Program-made: the position numbers and the translations under genes
Origin: Polyangium sp. 15x6
GTDB lineage: Bacteria > Myxococcota_A > Polyangia > Polyangiales > Polyangiaceae
Length of the DNA stretch: 40,904 nucleotides
NCBI RefSeq assembly: GCF_029960785.1
Contig: NZ_JASBQE010000106.1
Coordinates: forward strand, 1-40,904
Direction: 5' to 3'
Notes under the pieces: generated by a model
What the model saw: the letters and a program-made list of their open reading frames with translations, nothing else
The model's database searches: none
What the model was told of the DNA's origin: nothing
In this document: positions 18,346 to 26,679 of the stretch, one piece after another
Numbering within the stretch: the first letter of the stretch is position 1
Layout of the letters: every line of letters starts with the position of its first letter

Positions 18346-19227
18346 ATGTCTGCTTCCTTTTCCCCTGTCCGCCTCGGCCGCAGCCCTCTCGACGTCGTGC
18401 CCCTCGGGCTGGCGGCGAGTTATGGCGCCAAGGGGCGCGACGTGGAGCATGCATTCGAGCGCGGGATCGATTTTTTCTACTGGGGCTCGTCGCGCATGCC
18501 CGATTTCGGCGAGGGCTTGAAGCGCCTCGGCAAGCGCAGCCGCGAGCGAATCAAGGTCGTCATCCAGACCTACTCGCGCTCGCCGGCCGGCATCGGCAAA
18601 TCCCTCGAAAAGGGGCTCCGCAAGCTCGAAATGGATCACGCGGACGTCCTGCTCCTCGGCTGGTGGAACCTGCCGCCGAAGGACGCGATCCTCGACGCCG
18701 CCGCGGATCTCGTGCGCCGCGGCCGCGCGCGTTCGGTCATGATCTCCTGCCACAACCGCCCGGCATTCAAGCACCTCGCCCGTGATCCCCGCATCGACCT
18801 CTTGATGCTCCGGTACAACGCGGCGCACCCCGGCGCCGACAAGGACGTCTTTCCGCACCTGCCGGATCCCGCCCCCGGAATCGTCTCGTACACCTCGACC
18901 TCGTGGGGTCAGCTCCTCGATCGCAAGCTCGTCCCCGCGGAGGAGCGTCTGCCGCGAGCGGCGGATTGTTACCGGTTCGCCCTCTCGAACCCGAACATCG
19001 GCGCATGCTGGGCCGGCGCGCTGGACGCAGCGCAGATCGACGAGGCCCTGAAGGCGCTCGAAGAGGGCCCGATGAACGAAGAGGAGCTCGCATGGATGCG
19101 CCGAATCGGGGCACGCGTCCGGGAGACGTCGAAGCTCACGTCGCGCGGCATGGGGATCGCCGATCGGCTGGTCAACCTCTACTCGGGTTTCGGCTTTCGC
19201 ACGACCACAGAGCTCGGCGAAGGCTGA
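18346..19227 (+). CDS. Aldo/keto reductase-like protein 1
   Basis: The 293-residue protein has the order of an AKR (alpha/beta)8 barrel: an N-terminal LGRSPLDVVPLGLAASYG, GIDFFYWGSSR, IKVVIQTYSRSPAGIGKSLEKGLRKLEMDHADVLLLGWWN, VRRGRARSVMISCHNRPAFKHL, DLLMLRYNAAHPGADKDVFPHL and a C-terminal NPNIG..WAGALDAAQIDEALKAL. In most AKRs the second block reads FDTAxxYG; here Asp and Tyr of the tetrad are not in place, so catalysis is uncertain. A tandem paralogue follows 24 bp downstream, probably in the same operon. The ATG at 18346 has GGAGG 8 nt upstream, inside a hairpin. Confidence 0.8.
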   Translation: MSASFSPVRLGRSPLDVVPLGLAASYGAKGRDVEHAFERGIDFFYWGSSRMPDFGEGLKRLGKRSRERIKVVIQTYSRSPAGIGKSLEKGLRKLEMDHADVLLLGWWNLPPKDAILDAAADLVRRGRARSVMISCHNRPAFKHLARDPRIDLLMLRYNAAHPGADKDVFPHLPDPAPGIVSYTSTSWGQLLDRKLVPAEERLPRAADCYRFALSNPNIGACWAGALDAAQIDEALKALEEGPMNEEELAWMRRIGARVRETSKLTSRGMGIADRLVNLYSGFGFRTTTELGEG

Positions 19228-19251
19228 GCCCATCATGATAACGTGGAGAAC

Positions 19252-20037
19252 ATGAACGACTGGCTGTACGCGACTCCCTCGGCGCTGCGCGGCAAGCGTG
19301 CGTTTCGGCTTGGCCTCGCGGCGAACTACGGCATCGATGAGGACGGTGTCCGCGCTGCGCTCGATCGCGGCGTGAACGTCTTCTTGTGGACCTCGCGGAA
19401 CAAGGGGATGCGCGCGCCCGTCAAGGCGGCGATGGGTGCGCGGCGCGGGGACGTGGCCGTGATTGGCTTCGCGCAGATCGGCTGGTTTGGCTGGGGCGTG
19501 CGGTCGGGGGCGGAGAAGCTCTTGCGCGAGCTCGGCACGGATCACCTCGACGTCTACTTGCTCGGCTGGCTGGGCACTGGCTCCGCTTGGACGGAGGCGA
19601 CCCAGAGAGAGCTCCTCCACCTGCGCGAGAGTGGCAAGGTCCGCGCGATTGGCGTGAGCATCCACGACCGCCCGCGTGCGGGCATGCTCGCTGCGGATTC
19701 GCCGCTCGACCTCTTGATGCTCCGGTACAACGCGGCGCACCCGGGCGCCGAACGCGACGTCTTCCCGCACGTGAAGGAGCGTTCTCCCTCGGTGCTCGCG
19801 TACACCGCGACGGCTTGGCGGAAGCTCTTGAAGCGCCCGCGTGGCTGGGAGGGGCCGGTCATGAGCGCGGGCGACTGTTATCGCTTCCAGCTCTCCAGCC
19901 CGCACGTCGACTTCGCGCTCACGGGGCCCAAGACCCGGGCCGAGCTCGAAGAGAACCTGACAGCGCTCGAAAAAGGCCCGCTCACCGAGGACGAGGCGAA
20001 GTGGATGCGGGAGTTCGGGCGGAGGGTGCACGGGTAA
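19252..20037 (+). CDS. Aldo/keto reductase-like protein 2 (tandem paralogue)
   Basis: The 261-residue protein is clearly related to the gene before it: FRLGLAANYGIDEDGVRAALDRGVNVFLW, LRELGTDHLDVYLLGWLG, VRAIGVSIHDRP, LDLLMLRYNAAHPGAERDVFPHVKE and a closing LTEDEAKWMREFGRRVHG. The FDTAxxYG block is again replaced (VFLWTSR), with no Asp or Tyr at the usual places, so it is likely to be a changed or non-oxidoreductase member. The ATG at 19252 has GGAG only 3 nt upstream, and TAACGT (19239-19244) ends 7 nt before it; a leaderless transcript is possible, besides read-through from gene 1. Its last 35 bp reappear at 28007-28041. Confidence 0.8.
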   Translation: MNDWLYATPSALRGKRAFRLGLAANYGIDEDGVRAALDRGVNVFLWTSRNKGMRAPVKAAMGARRGDVAVIGFAQIGWFGWGVRSGAEKLLRELGTDHLDVYLLGWLGTGSAWTEATQRELLHLRESGKVRAIGVSIHDRPRAGMLAADSPLDLLMLRYNAAHPGAERDVFPHVKERSPSVLAYTATAWRKLLKRPRGWEGPVMSAGDCYRFQLSSPHVDFALTGPKTRAELEENLTALEKGPLTEDEAKWMREFGRRVHG

Positions 20038-20209
20038 TGTGCTGGAATGGCACCCGACCGAGAAGATCAGGGATCCAGAGGCGATCCGCCGGTCTCGTTC
20101 GGCTTCGGGCACGCGACGGCGTGTAAGCACTCCCGCCTCCGCTCCGCTCCCGCTTCGGTTTCCGCCGCCGCTTGCCGCTTTGCGTCGAGATAGGTTGATC
20201 GGTGGGGGC

Positions 20210-21106
20210 TTACGCGTTCCTTTTCATGAGGCGCTCGATTTCCGGCTCCGAATAGGGTTTGCCCGTAAAGGGGTTGATAAGTGGCCGCGGCAGCGGCGGC
20301 TCGGGGGGAAGCTCGGGCGAGCCGGGCCAGGTGATGCCCACCTTTTGCAGGAGCCGTTGAACGCCGAGCAGTTGCTTCGGATCGGGCGGCTTGACGAGGA
20401 GCGTCGCGATCTCGTCGGGCGTGAACTCCGTGGGGCCCTGCAATCGCCGATCGACCACTGCGTCGATGATCGCGTGGATGGGAGCCTCGACCGTTCGGGC
20501 GCGCTCTGCTGCTAGCGGGGCAAGTTCCCCGATGACATAGAAGGGGAGTCGACCGTTTTGGAGCATGCCCCAGGGGACGAGTCGCTTGGCGCCCGGGCAT
20601 TTCGGGTCGTCGAAGAGCGTGCCCGCGACACGATCGCCGTGGAGCCAAAAGCCGACCCCGGCCAACAGCTCCGAATACATTCTCTTATTGGGTAACTTCC
20701 CCTTGTACAAATCGCTGACCGTGTCGAGCTTGCCGACGGCCAACTGAAAGGCTGGCTCGAGCTCGGAGGGGAGCCCCGGCACAGCCGGGCGCACATCCTC
20801 TGGGCCACCCGTCACCGTGTCAGGCGTCAGGCCGAGGTTATCAATCGGGCCAAACCCCTTCTCGTACGCAAGACCCACGACGCCCGCCTCGGTCCAGGCC
20901 ACGACCTCGTAGTCGCCACATCCGCTGTCGGTCCGCAAGGCTCCTCGATGCACGTCTCCCGTCCACTCCGAGTAGTCGCAGACGGGATACGCCAGACCGC
21001 ACCCCAGTCTTTCCACGCGGGCTTCCACGTAGGCGCGCAGCGCGGCGCGCACGATGGCATCTCGGTCGAAGGCGAGGCGTCCGCGGGGATGGTTGCGTAG
21101 GACCAT
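20210..21106 (-). CDS. Conserved hypothetical protein, possible partner of the HNH lipoprotein
   Basis: The 298-residue protein has no signal peptide or membrane segment. Visible blocks are DYEVVAWTEAGVVGLAYEKGFGPIDNLG, TGGPEDVRPAVPGLPSELEPAFQLA, MYSELLAGVGFWLHGDRVAG and a C-terminal Pro-rich tail NPFTGKPYSEPEIERLM. I recall similar proteins only as uncharacterised myxobacterial ones. It starts 45 bp downstream of the lipoprotein gene on the same strand, so the two form an operon. A cytoplasmic protein encoded right after an exported nuclease-like protein could be its immunity factor; this is inference from position only. GAGG is 3 nt upstream of the ATG. Confidence 0.75.
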   Translation of the reverse strand: MVLRNHPRGRLAFDRDAIVRAALRAYVEARVERLGCGLAYPVCDYSEWTGDVHRGALRTDSGCGDYEVVAWTEAGVVGLAYEKGFGPIDNLGLTPDTVTGGPEDVRPAVPGLPSELEPAFQLAVGKLDTVSDLYKGKLPNKRMYSELLAGVGFWLHGDRVAGTLFDDPKCPGAKRLVPWGMLQNGRLPFYVIGELAPLAAERARTVEAPIHAIIDAVVDRRLQGPTEFTPDEIATLLVKPPDPKQLLGVQRLLQKVGITWPGSPELPPEPPLPRPLINPFTGKPYSEPEIERLMKRNA

Positions 21107-21151
21107 GTACCTCGCCTAGACCGCGTTTGTCTGGACGTCAACATGCCAGCG

Positions 21152-22153
21152 TCACGGCGTGTACGCTTTCGCGGCGTTGACCCGTTGTATCTCCTCGGCC
21201 GGCGGGTTTTTGTTGCGAAGCCACTGGTTGAGCGCCCTTGAGATGACCGCCGCGTTCTTGTTCGAGTTTGTCCCCCAGTCGCAACTGCGCTGGTCCTTCC
21301 TGGGCACGACGTGGTTCACCTCTGCGAACAGACCAGGGTCGAAGGGCGCAGGTTTGCCCATCCGATCGTGGAGCACGAGCGGCTCCTCGCACTCGGCTTC
21401 CACTATCTCGCAGTTCGCGTTGTACACCTCGCAAGTCCACTTGAAGCCCGCGAGATCGGAGTGGATCTCGCCGCCATGCGCTTTGCGGTTGACCTCGAGG
21501 ATATACCTGTGCTGCAAGAGCGACGTGCCATCGGCGGCAAGCATGCCGCTGCTACAGTTGTTGAACTCGTGCCCCGGTCCGACCGTCGGCGGCTCGGGCA
21601 AGTCGCGATACGGCCCGCTCACCTCCGTCGGCACGCCATCGACCTCGATGAGCGGCGACTGCCTCGGCGCGGGCTCGTAGGAGATGGTGATGTGGATCGC
21701 GGGATCCGGCCCGACCTGGCGATAGTAGTTCTCCGTGCCGGGGATGGGCTCGCACGCCGGATAACTCTTGTCGTAGGGCGCCGCGCCGTAAAGCTCTGCG
21801 ACCAGCACGCCAGCCTCGCACGCTTCCTCCGGCGTCTTGTAGAAGCAGTTGAACGTGGGGGTGGGGCCCTCGGACATGTAACAAGCGTCGCCGAACGCGC
21901 CGATGTACTTCTTGCGCAGCTCGAGGTCCGCGCTCGGATTGCCCATGAGCTGGATGCGATAACGAAAGCACGCATCTTCCATGGACATCGAGCACTCGGT
22001 CGATGTCTCGGTCGGGATGTCGGGGGGCGCTGGGCACGCCTTCGGAGGCCCCAGCTCGGGAGGCGAGTCGCACGCCCCCGTCAGGCCTGCCCCACCGAAG
22101 CCCCACACCAGCACGCCCAGCATGATCGAGCGGAGTCTCGTCCTTGCTTGCAT
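21152..22153 (-). CDS. Lipoprotein with C-terminal HNH-nuclease-like motif
   Basis: The 333-residue product has a signal peptide with lipobox LTGAC and a mature part with many Cys residues in its middle (about 20-230). Near the C-terminus stands EVNHVVPRKDQRSCDWGTNSNKNAAVISRALNQWLR. An N-H followed by VP, then a Cys, then TNS.KNAAVISRALN resembles the beta-beta-alpha metal finger of HNH/endonuclease VII-type nucleases. An exported, lipid-anchored nuclease domain could act on DNA outside the cell or be delivered to a neighbour. No strong ribosome site precedes the ATG. The next gene in the operon may encode a partner. The exact nuclease family needs a profile search. Confidence 0.72.
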   Translation of the reverse strand: MQARTRLRSIMLGVLVWGFGGAGLTGACDSPPELGPPKACPAPPDIPTETSTECSMSMEDACFRYRIQLMGNPSADLELRKKYIGAFGDACYMSEGPTPTFNCFYKTPEEACEAGVLVAELYGAAPYDKSYPACEPIPGTENYYRQVGPDPAIHITISYEPAPRQSPLIEVDGVPTEVSGPYRDLPEPPTVGPGHEFNNCSSGMLAADGTSLLQHRYILEVNRKAHGGEIHSDLAGFKWTCEVYNANCEIVEAECEEPLVLHDRMGKPAPFDPGLFAEVNHVVPRKDQRSCDWGTNSNKNAAVISRALNQWLRNKNPPAEEIQRVNAAKAYTP

Positions 22154-22276
22154 GGTGTATTGAGTCGCACGCTCATCGCCTGGGTGACAACGGAAAACCA
22201 GCCAGGGGGCTCACGATGCGCCTGGGGACCGAGCGTTCCATGAGGGAGACCGGGTCGGTGGGAGCCGGCGGGAGCC

Positions 22277-22302
22277 GCGGGAGCGGTCCTTGCCGCTCCC
22301 GC
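22277..22302. other. Strong GC hairpin in a divergent intergenic region
   Basis: GCGGGAGCGG (22277-22286) pairs with CCGCTCCCGC (22293-22302) around a 6-nt loop. No T-run follows on either strand. It lies between the divergent HNH lipoprotein gene and the gene at 22418; the rest of 22154-22417 shows no gene. Confidence 0.4.
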
Positions 22303-22362
22303 CTCCGCTCCCCAGATACGCGGGCCCACGGAGTCCCCCCACATTCTTGCCCCGCCGCCTCC

Positions 22363-22387
22363 CCTTCCCCTATCCTCCGCGCCAACC
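22363..22387 (+). promoter_or_regulatory. 25-bp leader motif shared with 18301-18325
   Basis: The first 17 bases are CCTTCCCCTATCCTCCG; the copy at 18301 differs by one base, and 22 of 25 bases agree overall. TATCCT (22371-22376) could be a -10 hexamer. The start codon of the following gene is 55 bp from the motif start, against 45 bp at 18346. A looser match (CCTTCCCCCATC) precedes the gene at 33519. Confidence 0.4.
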
Positions 22388-22417
22388 ATTCCGACCCCTC
22401 GCAAAGGAACCGCCACC

Positions 22418-22873
22418 ATGGCCGAAATCAAGCATGGCACCGTCACCGTCACCATCCCCGATGAGCTCGCGCCGCCTCCGAATGCTGGCAAGCTCTCCGC
22501 GGACGAGGTGCGGCGATTGCCGAAGCCGCCTCGTGGCATTGGCCTCGTCGGGACCCATACGGCGGACGCCATCAAGAAGGCAGGGGACAAGCTCACGCTC
22601 CCCAAGGGCGTCACCGCCGAGGGGCTCCTCGCCTCGTGCGGGCGCGCCGATGGGATCGATCAGGTCATCATCGATCTCGAGGTCGTCCTTACGACCCTCA
22701 AGCAGGCCAACCTGCTCTTCGACGCCGAGGCCTGGGAGCAATTGCGCAAGGTCAATGGTCAGCTCAAGGAGCAGATGAAATACAACCCCGAGCTCGGGCC
22801 CATCTTCCGCGTGCTCATCGACTTCCTGAGCCGTGGCCCCCGGCAATCCGGGCCCACCCCGACCGAGGGTTGA
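22418..22873 (+). CDS. Small soluble protein of unknown function
   Basis: The 151-residue protein begins MAEIKHGTVTVTIPDELAPP and has no signal peptide or membrane helix. The middle holds KLTLPKGVTAEGLLASCGRADGIDQVIIDLEVVLTTLKQANLLFDAEAWEQLRKVNGQLKEQMK as a likely helical bundle. The tail is Gly/Pro/Thr-rich. Length and composition are normal for a real gene and AAGGA lies about 9 nt upstream of the ATG. I do not recognise a family. It stands alone between a divergent gene and a kinase promoter. Confidence 0.78.
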   Translation: MAEIKHGTVTVTIPDELAPPPNAGKLSADEVRRLPKPPRGIGLVGTHTADAIKKAGDKLTLPKGVTAEGLLASCGRADGIDQVIIDLEVVLTTLKQANLLFDAEAWEQLRKVNGQLKEQMKYNPELGPIFRVLIDFLSRGPRQSGPTPTEG

Positions 22874-23170
22874 CCCTCGTCGGACCGCTCCCTGCGCTCC
22901 GGCGGAGCCCTCGGAGCGCTCCCGCGACCGGAACGATCGCTTCGCTCGACCGCTCGGATCGCTCCCCCGAACCCCTCGAACGCCTCGGGCATATCTCACG
23001 CCGCGCACCCCGAGCGCGATGCCGAGGCTCCGGCGTCGCGTCGCCTGCGCTCTCCCCGACCGCCGAGCGCGCACGCAGGATGCGATGGGCGCGGTCCCGG
23101 AAACCCGACGAAGCGGTCGAGAGGTGCCCTCGGCTCGCTCCGCCGAGCCTTCGCGCCCCTCCCCCGAAGC
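22874..23170. other. Gene-free stretch upstream of kinase 2
   Basis: Nearly 300 bp of high-GC sequence with short recurring CGCTCC/GGAGCG strings, none of which make a long clean stem. The frames that stay open are Arg/Ser/Pro-rich and lack ribosome sites. I see no gene here; the kinase promoter begins at its right edge. Confidence 0.6.
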
Positions 23171-23199
23171 TTGACTTCGCTGGCAACTGGACGTCTACT
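23171..23199 (+). promoter_or_regulatory. Predicted sigma-70-type promoter of kinase 2
   Basis: TTGACT (23171-23176) is followed after 17 bp by TCTACT (23194-23199). The paralogous kinase gene at 31752 has TTGACT at 31661-31666 with the same 17-bp spacing, in otherwise diverged intergenic sequence. Conservation between paralogues supports use of the promoter. Confidence 0.6.
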
Positions 23200-23212
23200 G
23201 CGACGGAAAACC

Positions 23213-23226
23213 GTTTGCATGCAAAC
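23213..23226. promoter_or_regulatory. 14-bp palindromic operator-like site (kinase 2)
   Basis: GTTTGCATGCAAAC is a perfect palindrome starting 14 bp after the -10 element, at about +7 of the expected transcript. The paralogue has GTTTGCGTGCAAAC at 31700. A repressor site overlapping the early transcribed region is the simplest reading. Confidence 0.6.
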
Positions 23227-23257
23227 ATGCGACGGTTCCTTGTCGAGGGAGCAGGCC

Positions 23258-24751
23258 GTGTCCTCTGATCTGGCAGCCGGGGCTATCTTTGCCGGGCGTT
23301 ACCGCGTCGAGCGTCGCATCGCCGCCGGGGGCATGGGGGCGGTGTACGAGGTCGTCCACCTGGAGACGAACCGCCGCCGCGCGCTCAAGGTGATGCACCC
23401 GAACTTCGTCCAGAGCGACGACCTGCGCGGGCGCTTCCGGCAAGAGGCGCGCGTCGCCGCCGAGATCGAGAGCGAATACATCGTCGACGTCTTCGACGCG
23501 GGCATCGACGACGCGACCGGGATGCCCTTCCTCGTCATGGAGCTCCTGCGCGGCGAGGAGCTCGGCAAGCGGATCCGCCACACGGGCCCCTTGCCGCCGG
23601 CGGAGGTGGTCGCGTACCTGCATCAGACCTCGCTCGCCCTCGACAAGACGCACCGCGCCCACATCGTCCATCGCGACCTCAAGCCGGACAACCTGTTCCT
23701 CTGCGAGCGCGAGGACGGCCCCCCGCGCATCAAGGTGCTCGATTTCGGGATCGCCAAGATCGTGGCCGCCGGCTCCACGGCGGCGGGCGCGACGCAATCG
23801 CTCGGCACGCCGCTCTACATGGCGCCCGAGCAGTTCTTGATGGAATCGTCGGTCTCGCCCGCGACCGACATCTTCGCGCTCGGCATGATCGCGTTCACGC
23901 TCCTCGTGGGCAAAGCCTACTGGTTCGAGGAATCGCGGGGCGGCGCGAACGTCTTCGCGTTCGCCGCGCAGGCCGCGCTCGGGCCGCGTGAGCCGGCGAC
24001 CGCGCGGGCCGCCCGGCTCGGCGCGCGCCTGCCGCCCGCGTTCGACACGTGGTTCGCGCGTGCCACGGCGAAGACGCCCTCCGAGCGGTTTCCTTCGGCC
24101 ACGAGCGCGGTGAAGGCGCTCGCCGAGGTGCTCGGGCTTGCGCAGTCAGGGCTCGCCTCCGCGGGGATGCTGCCGCCGGGGGCGATTTCGCGGCCGTCGT
24201 TCGCGTCGCAGCCGTCCGAGGTGCCGATCACGACGCTCGACACGCAGGTGACGACGCCGATGGCGCCGCGACGGGCGCCGCTGCCGAGCGGCGTGGAGCT
24301 TGGCGTGATGACGCCGCCAGGACAGGTAGGGACGCCGGTGGGCCCGGTCCTGACGCCGCTCGGCAGCGGGATGACCGCGGTTCCGACGGGGCGAAGGTCC
24401 GCGCCGACGGGGCTCATCGCGGCCGGCGTGGGGCTTGCGTGTTTGCTCGTGGCGGTCGTTGCTGTCTTCGCGCTCTCGTCGCGCGAGGAAGGCAAGACGC
24501 CGGAGCCGGCCGCCGCGGTGCCGCCGTCGGCGCAGACCCCCGTGGCGACGGCCGCGCCCGAGGTCGTGCCGGTGGAGGCGGTGAAGACGGCGGAGGCGGC
24601 GCCAATCGCTTCGGCGAGCGCTGCGCCTGCGGTGAGCGCGGCTGCGGCAGCGCCGACGAGCAAGCCCGCGACGGCGACGCAGACGTCGAAGACAGGCGGG
24701 GCGCCGGCGGTGAAAGCGGCAAAACCCGCGACGACGTGGAGCAGGGATTGA
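23258..24751 (+). CDS. Transmembrane Ser/Thr protein kinase (kinase 2)
   Basis: The 497-residue protein starts at a GTG with GAGGGAG 7 nt upstream; an ATG further out (23171) lies on the promoter and is rejected. The cytoplasmic kinase domain (about 12-290) has GGMGAVY, ALKVM, HRDLKPDN near 138, DFG near 163 and GTPLYMAPEQF. A Pro/Thr-rich juxtamembrane region leads to a single transmembrane helix at about 385-405 (LIAAGVGLACLLVAVVAVFAL). The outer tail is Ala/Pro/Val-rich without a recognised sensor domain. It is first in a three-gene operon with a beta-propeller lipoprotein (9 bp gap) and a TPR protein. It is close to identical in the kinase part to the protein encoded at 31752. Confidence 0.95.
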   Translation: MSSDLAAGAIFAGRYRVERRIAAGGMGAVYEVVHLETNRRRALKVMHPNFVQSDDLRGRFRQEARVAAEIESEYIVDVFDAGIDDATGMPFLVMELLRGEELGKRIRHTGPLPPAEVVAYLHQTSLALDKTHRAHIVHRDLKPDNLFLCEREDGPPRIKVLDFGIAKIVAAGSTAAGATQSLGTPLYMAPEQFLMESSVSPATDIFALGMIAFTLLVGKAYWFEESRGGANVFAFAAQAALGPREPATARAARLGARLPPAFDTWFARATAKTPSERFPSATSAVKALAEVLGLAQSGLASAGMLPPGAISRPSFASQPSEVPITTLDTQVTTPMAPRRAPLPSGVELGVMTPPGQVGTPVGPVLTPLGSGMTAVPTGRRSAPTGLIAAGVGLACLLVAVVAVFALSSREEGKTPEPAAAVPPSAQTPVATAAPEVVPVEAVKTAEAAPIASASAAPAVSAAAAAPTSKPATATQTSKTGGAPAVKAAKPATTWSRD

Positions 24752-24760
24752 GGAGCCTGG

Positions 24761-26647
24761 ATGCGAGCCTGGAAGTCAGTCGGTGTTGCGGCGCTGCTCA
24801 CGGCGGCGAGCTGTGTGCAAGTCCTCGGTGGGGACAATCCGTATAACGCAGGGGAAGCAGCGGGCGGCGGGGGGCAGGCGGGGGGAGCGGGAGGGGCCGG
24901 AGGGGCGTCGTCGAGCTCCACGGGTGGGGCCGGCGGGACGAGTGAGCCTTGCGAGCCGGGCGAGACGCGGCCGTGTTATTCGGGGCCCGCCGGCACGGAG
25001 GGCGTCGGCGACTGCAAAGGCGGTAAGCAGTTCTGCGCGGACGACGGCTCGGAGTTCGGCCCCTGCGAGGACGAGGTCGTTCCGGCGGCTACCGAAGATT
25101 GCAACCTACCCGGGGACGAGGATTGCAACGGCGAGGCCCAGGACGTGGGGGTCTGCACCTGCGAGCCGGGCCAGCCAGCGCCGTGCAGCACGGGACTCGC
25201 GGGCATCTGCGCGGCAGGCATGGGGACGTGCAGCGCGGATGGGAAAACCGTCGAATCGTGCATGACGGTGAACAAGCCCCGATTCGACGATTGCACGACG
25301 GCGGAGGACGAGGATTGCGACGGCGTGGCCATCGCGATGTGCACGGGCGCGGTGGGGGCGGGTTTCGTGCCGCCCGGGAAGAACACCGATCCGATGGACG
25401 ACGCGATCTACGACGTGGCGTTCACGCCCGACGGCGGGTACGTGGTCGCGGGCACGGTCGACGCGGCGCTCGGGGCGGACCTGTTCAGCTTCAGCGCGAA
25501 CCAGGGCAGCGTCTACGTCGCGAAGGTCGGCGCTGACGGACAGGTGCAGTGGGCGAAGACGTATCCTGCGTCGGAAGTAGGCGTCGCCCGTGGCGTCGCC
25601 GTCGACAGCGCGGGTCGCATCACCGTGGTGGGCGAATTCAGCGGAACGATGAATCTCGGCGGGGGTAACCTGCAGAGCCAGAACACCGATATCTTCATGG
25701 TCCAGCTCGACGCAGCGGGCGTGCATGTCTGGAGCCAGAACATCGGCGCGACGAATACACAATCCGCGCAGGATGTGGACGTCGACGCGGCGGGGAACCT
25801 GTACGTGACGGGGTTTCTCACGAGCGACGCGGTGAGCCTCGGGGGCAACATCCTCGACCCCAACATGGAAGACGTATTCCTGGCGAGCTACGATTTCAAT
25901 GGGAATCATCGCTGGAGCCGCGTCATGGGCGACAGCAACAATCAACGAGGGCGGCGCCTCACGGTCACGAAGGACGGCAACATCGCGCTCGTGGGCGAGA
26001 CGGACAGCGGCGCGAATCTCGGCGGTGGTAACATGAATGGAGGCGGCGGCCGCGACATCATCGTCGGCATGTACGCGGGCGCCACCGGCAATCACCTGTG
26101 GAGCAAGCTCTTCGGTTCGTCCGGGGACCAATTCTACGGAAACATCGCCTCCGCGCCGAACGGGAACGTCCTCGTCACGGGCCGGTTCACCGGCTCGCTC
26201 GATTTCGGCGGTGCCGCGATGTCGGCCGCGGGGGCGGCCGACGTGTACGTGGCCGAGCTTGCCGCGGCGAGCGGAAACCACGTGAACAGCAAGCGCTTCG
26301 GGATCTCCGGAACCTCGCGCGGCACGGGGATCGCGGTCGACGGCGCGGGGAACGTCGTCGTGGCCGGGCATTTCGATGATTCGATCGATTTCGGCGCCGG
26401 GACGATCAATACCGGCTACGTGAATGACGTCTTCGTCGTGAAGCTCGCGGCGGCGGACTGGTCGCCACTTTGGACCAGGAAGTTTGGCCTGGCAGGCACA
26501 CAAACGGCCTGGGCCGCCGCCGTCGACGGGAAGGGCGACGTCGTCGTGGGCGGCAGCTTCGAGCAGCAGCTCTTCTTCGGCGCCCCGCTCGGCACGATCA
26601 CGAGCAGCGGCGGCGCCGACCTCTTCAGCGTCCGGATCGCGCCGTGA
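24761..26647 (+). CDS. Lipoprotein with MopE-like and SBBP-type beta-propeller repeats
   Basis: The 628-residue product has lipobox TAASC, then a Gly/Ala/Ser-rich flexible linker (about 30-60), then Cys-rich modules with DCNLPGDEDCNG and DCTTAEDEDCDG like MopE metal-binding motifs. The C-terminal 420 residues hold about seven repeats of the form DxAGNxYVTG.F.....GG......D.FVxKLxA.G...W....G, typical of SBBP-like beta-propellers. It is likely tethered on the cell surface or in the periplasm. It starts 9 bp after kinase 2 (GGAG upstream of the ATG), so it may be a partner or output of that kinase. Confidence 0.88.
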   Translation: MRAWKSVGVAALLTAASCVQVLGGDNPYNAGEAAGGGGQAGGAGGAGGASSSSTGGAGGTSEPCEPGETRPCYSGPAGTEGVGDCKGGKQFCADDGSEFGPCEDEVVPAATEDCNLPGDEDCNGEAQDVGVCTCEPGQPAPCSTGLAGICAAGMGTCSADGKTVESCMTVNKPRFDDCTTAEDEDCDGVAIAMCTGAVGAGFVPPGKNTDPMDDAIYDVAFTPDGGYVVAGTVDAALGADLFSFSANQGSVYVAKVGADGQVQWAKTYPASEVGVARGVAVDSAGRITVVGEFSGTMNLGGGNLQSQNTDIFMVQLDAAGVHVWSQNIGATNTQSAQDVDVDAAGNLYVTGFLTSDAVSLGGNILDPNMEDVFLASYDFNGNHRWSRVMGDSNNQRGRRLTVTKDGNIALVGETDSGANLGGGNMNGGGGRDIIVGMYAGATGNHLWSKLFGSSGDQFYGNIASAPNGNVLVTGRFTGSLDFGGAAMSAAGAADVYVAELAAASGNHVNSKRFGISGTSRGTGIAVDGAGNVVVAGHFDDSIDFGAGTINTGYVNDVFVVKLAAADWSPLWTRKFGLAGTQTAWAAAVDGKGDVVVGGSFEQQLFFGAPLGTITSSGGADLFSVRIAP

Positions 26648-26679
26648 CGTACGGACCATGCGGCAAAGGTAGACACGAC

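Noticed and set aside
23171-23257. N-terminal extension of kinase 2 from an upstream ATG
   Set aside because: The extension overlaps the promoter and palindrome shared with kinase 3, has no ribosome site, and has no counterpart in the paralogue, which starts at the equivalent GTG.
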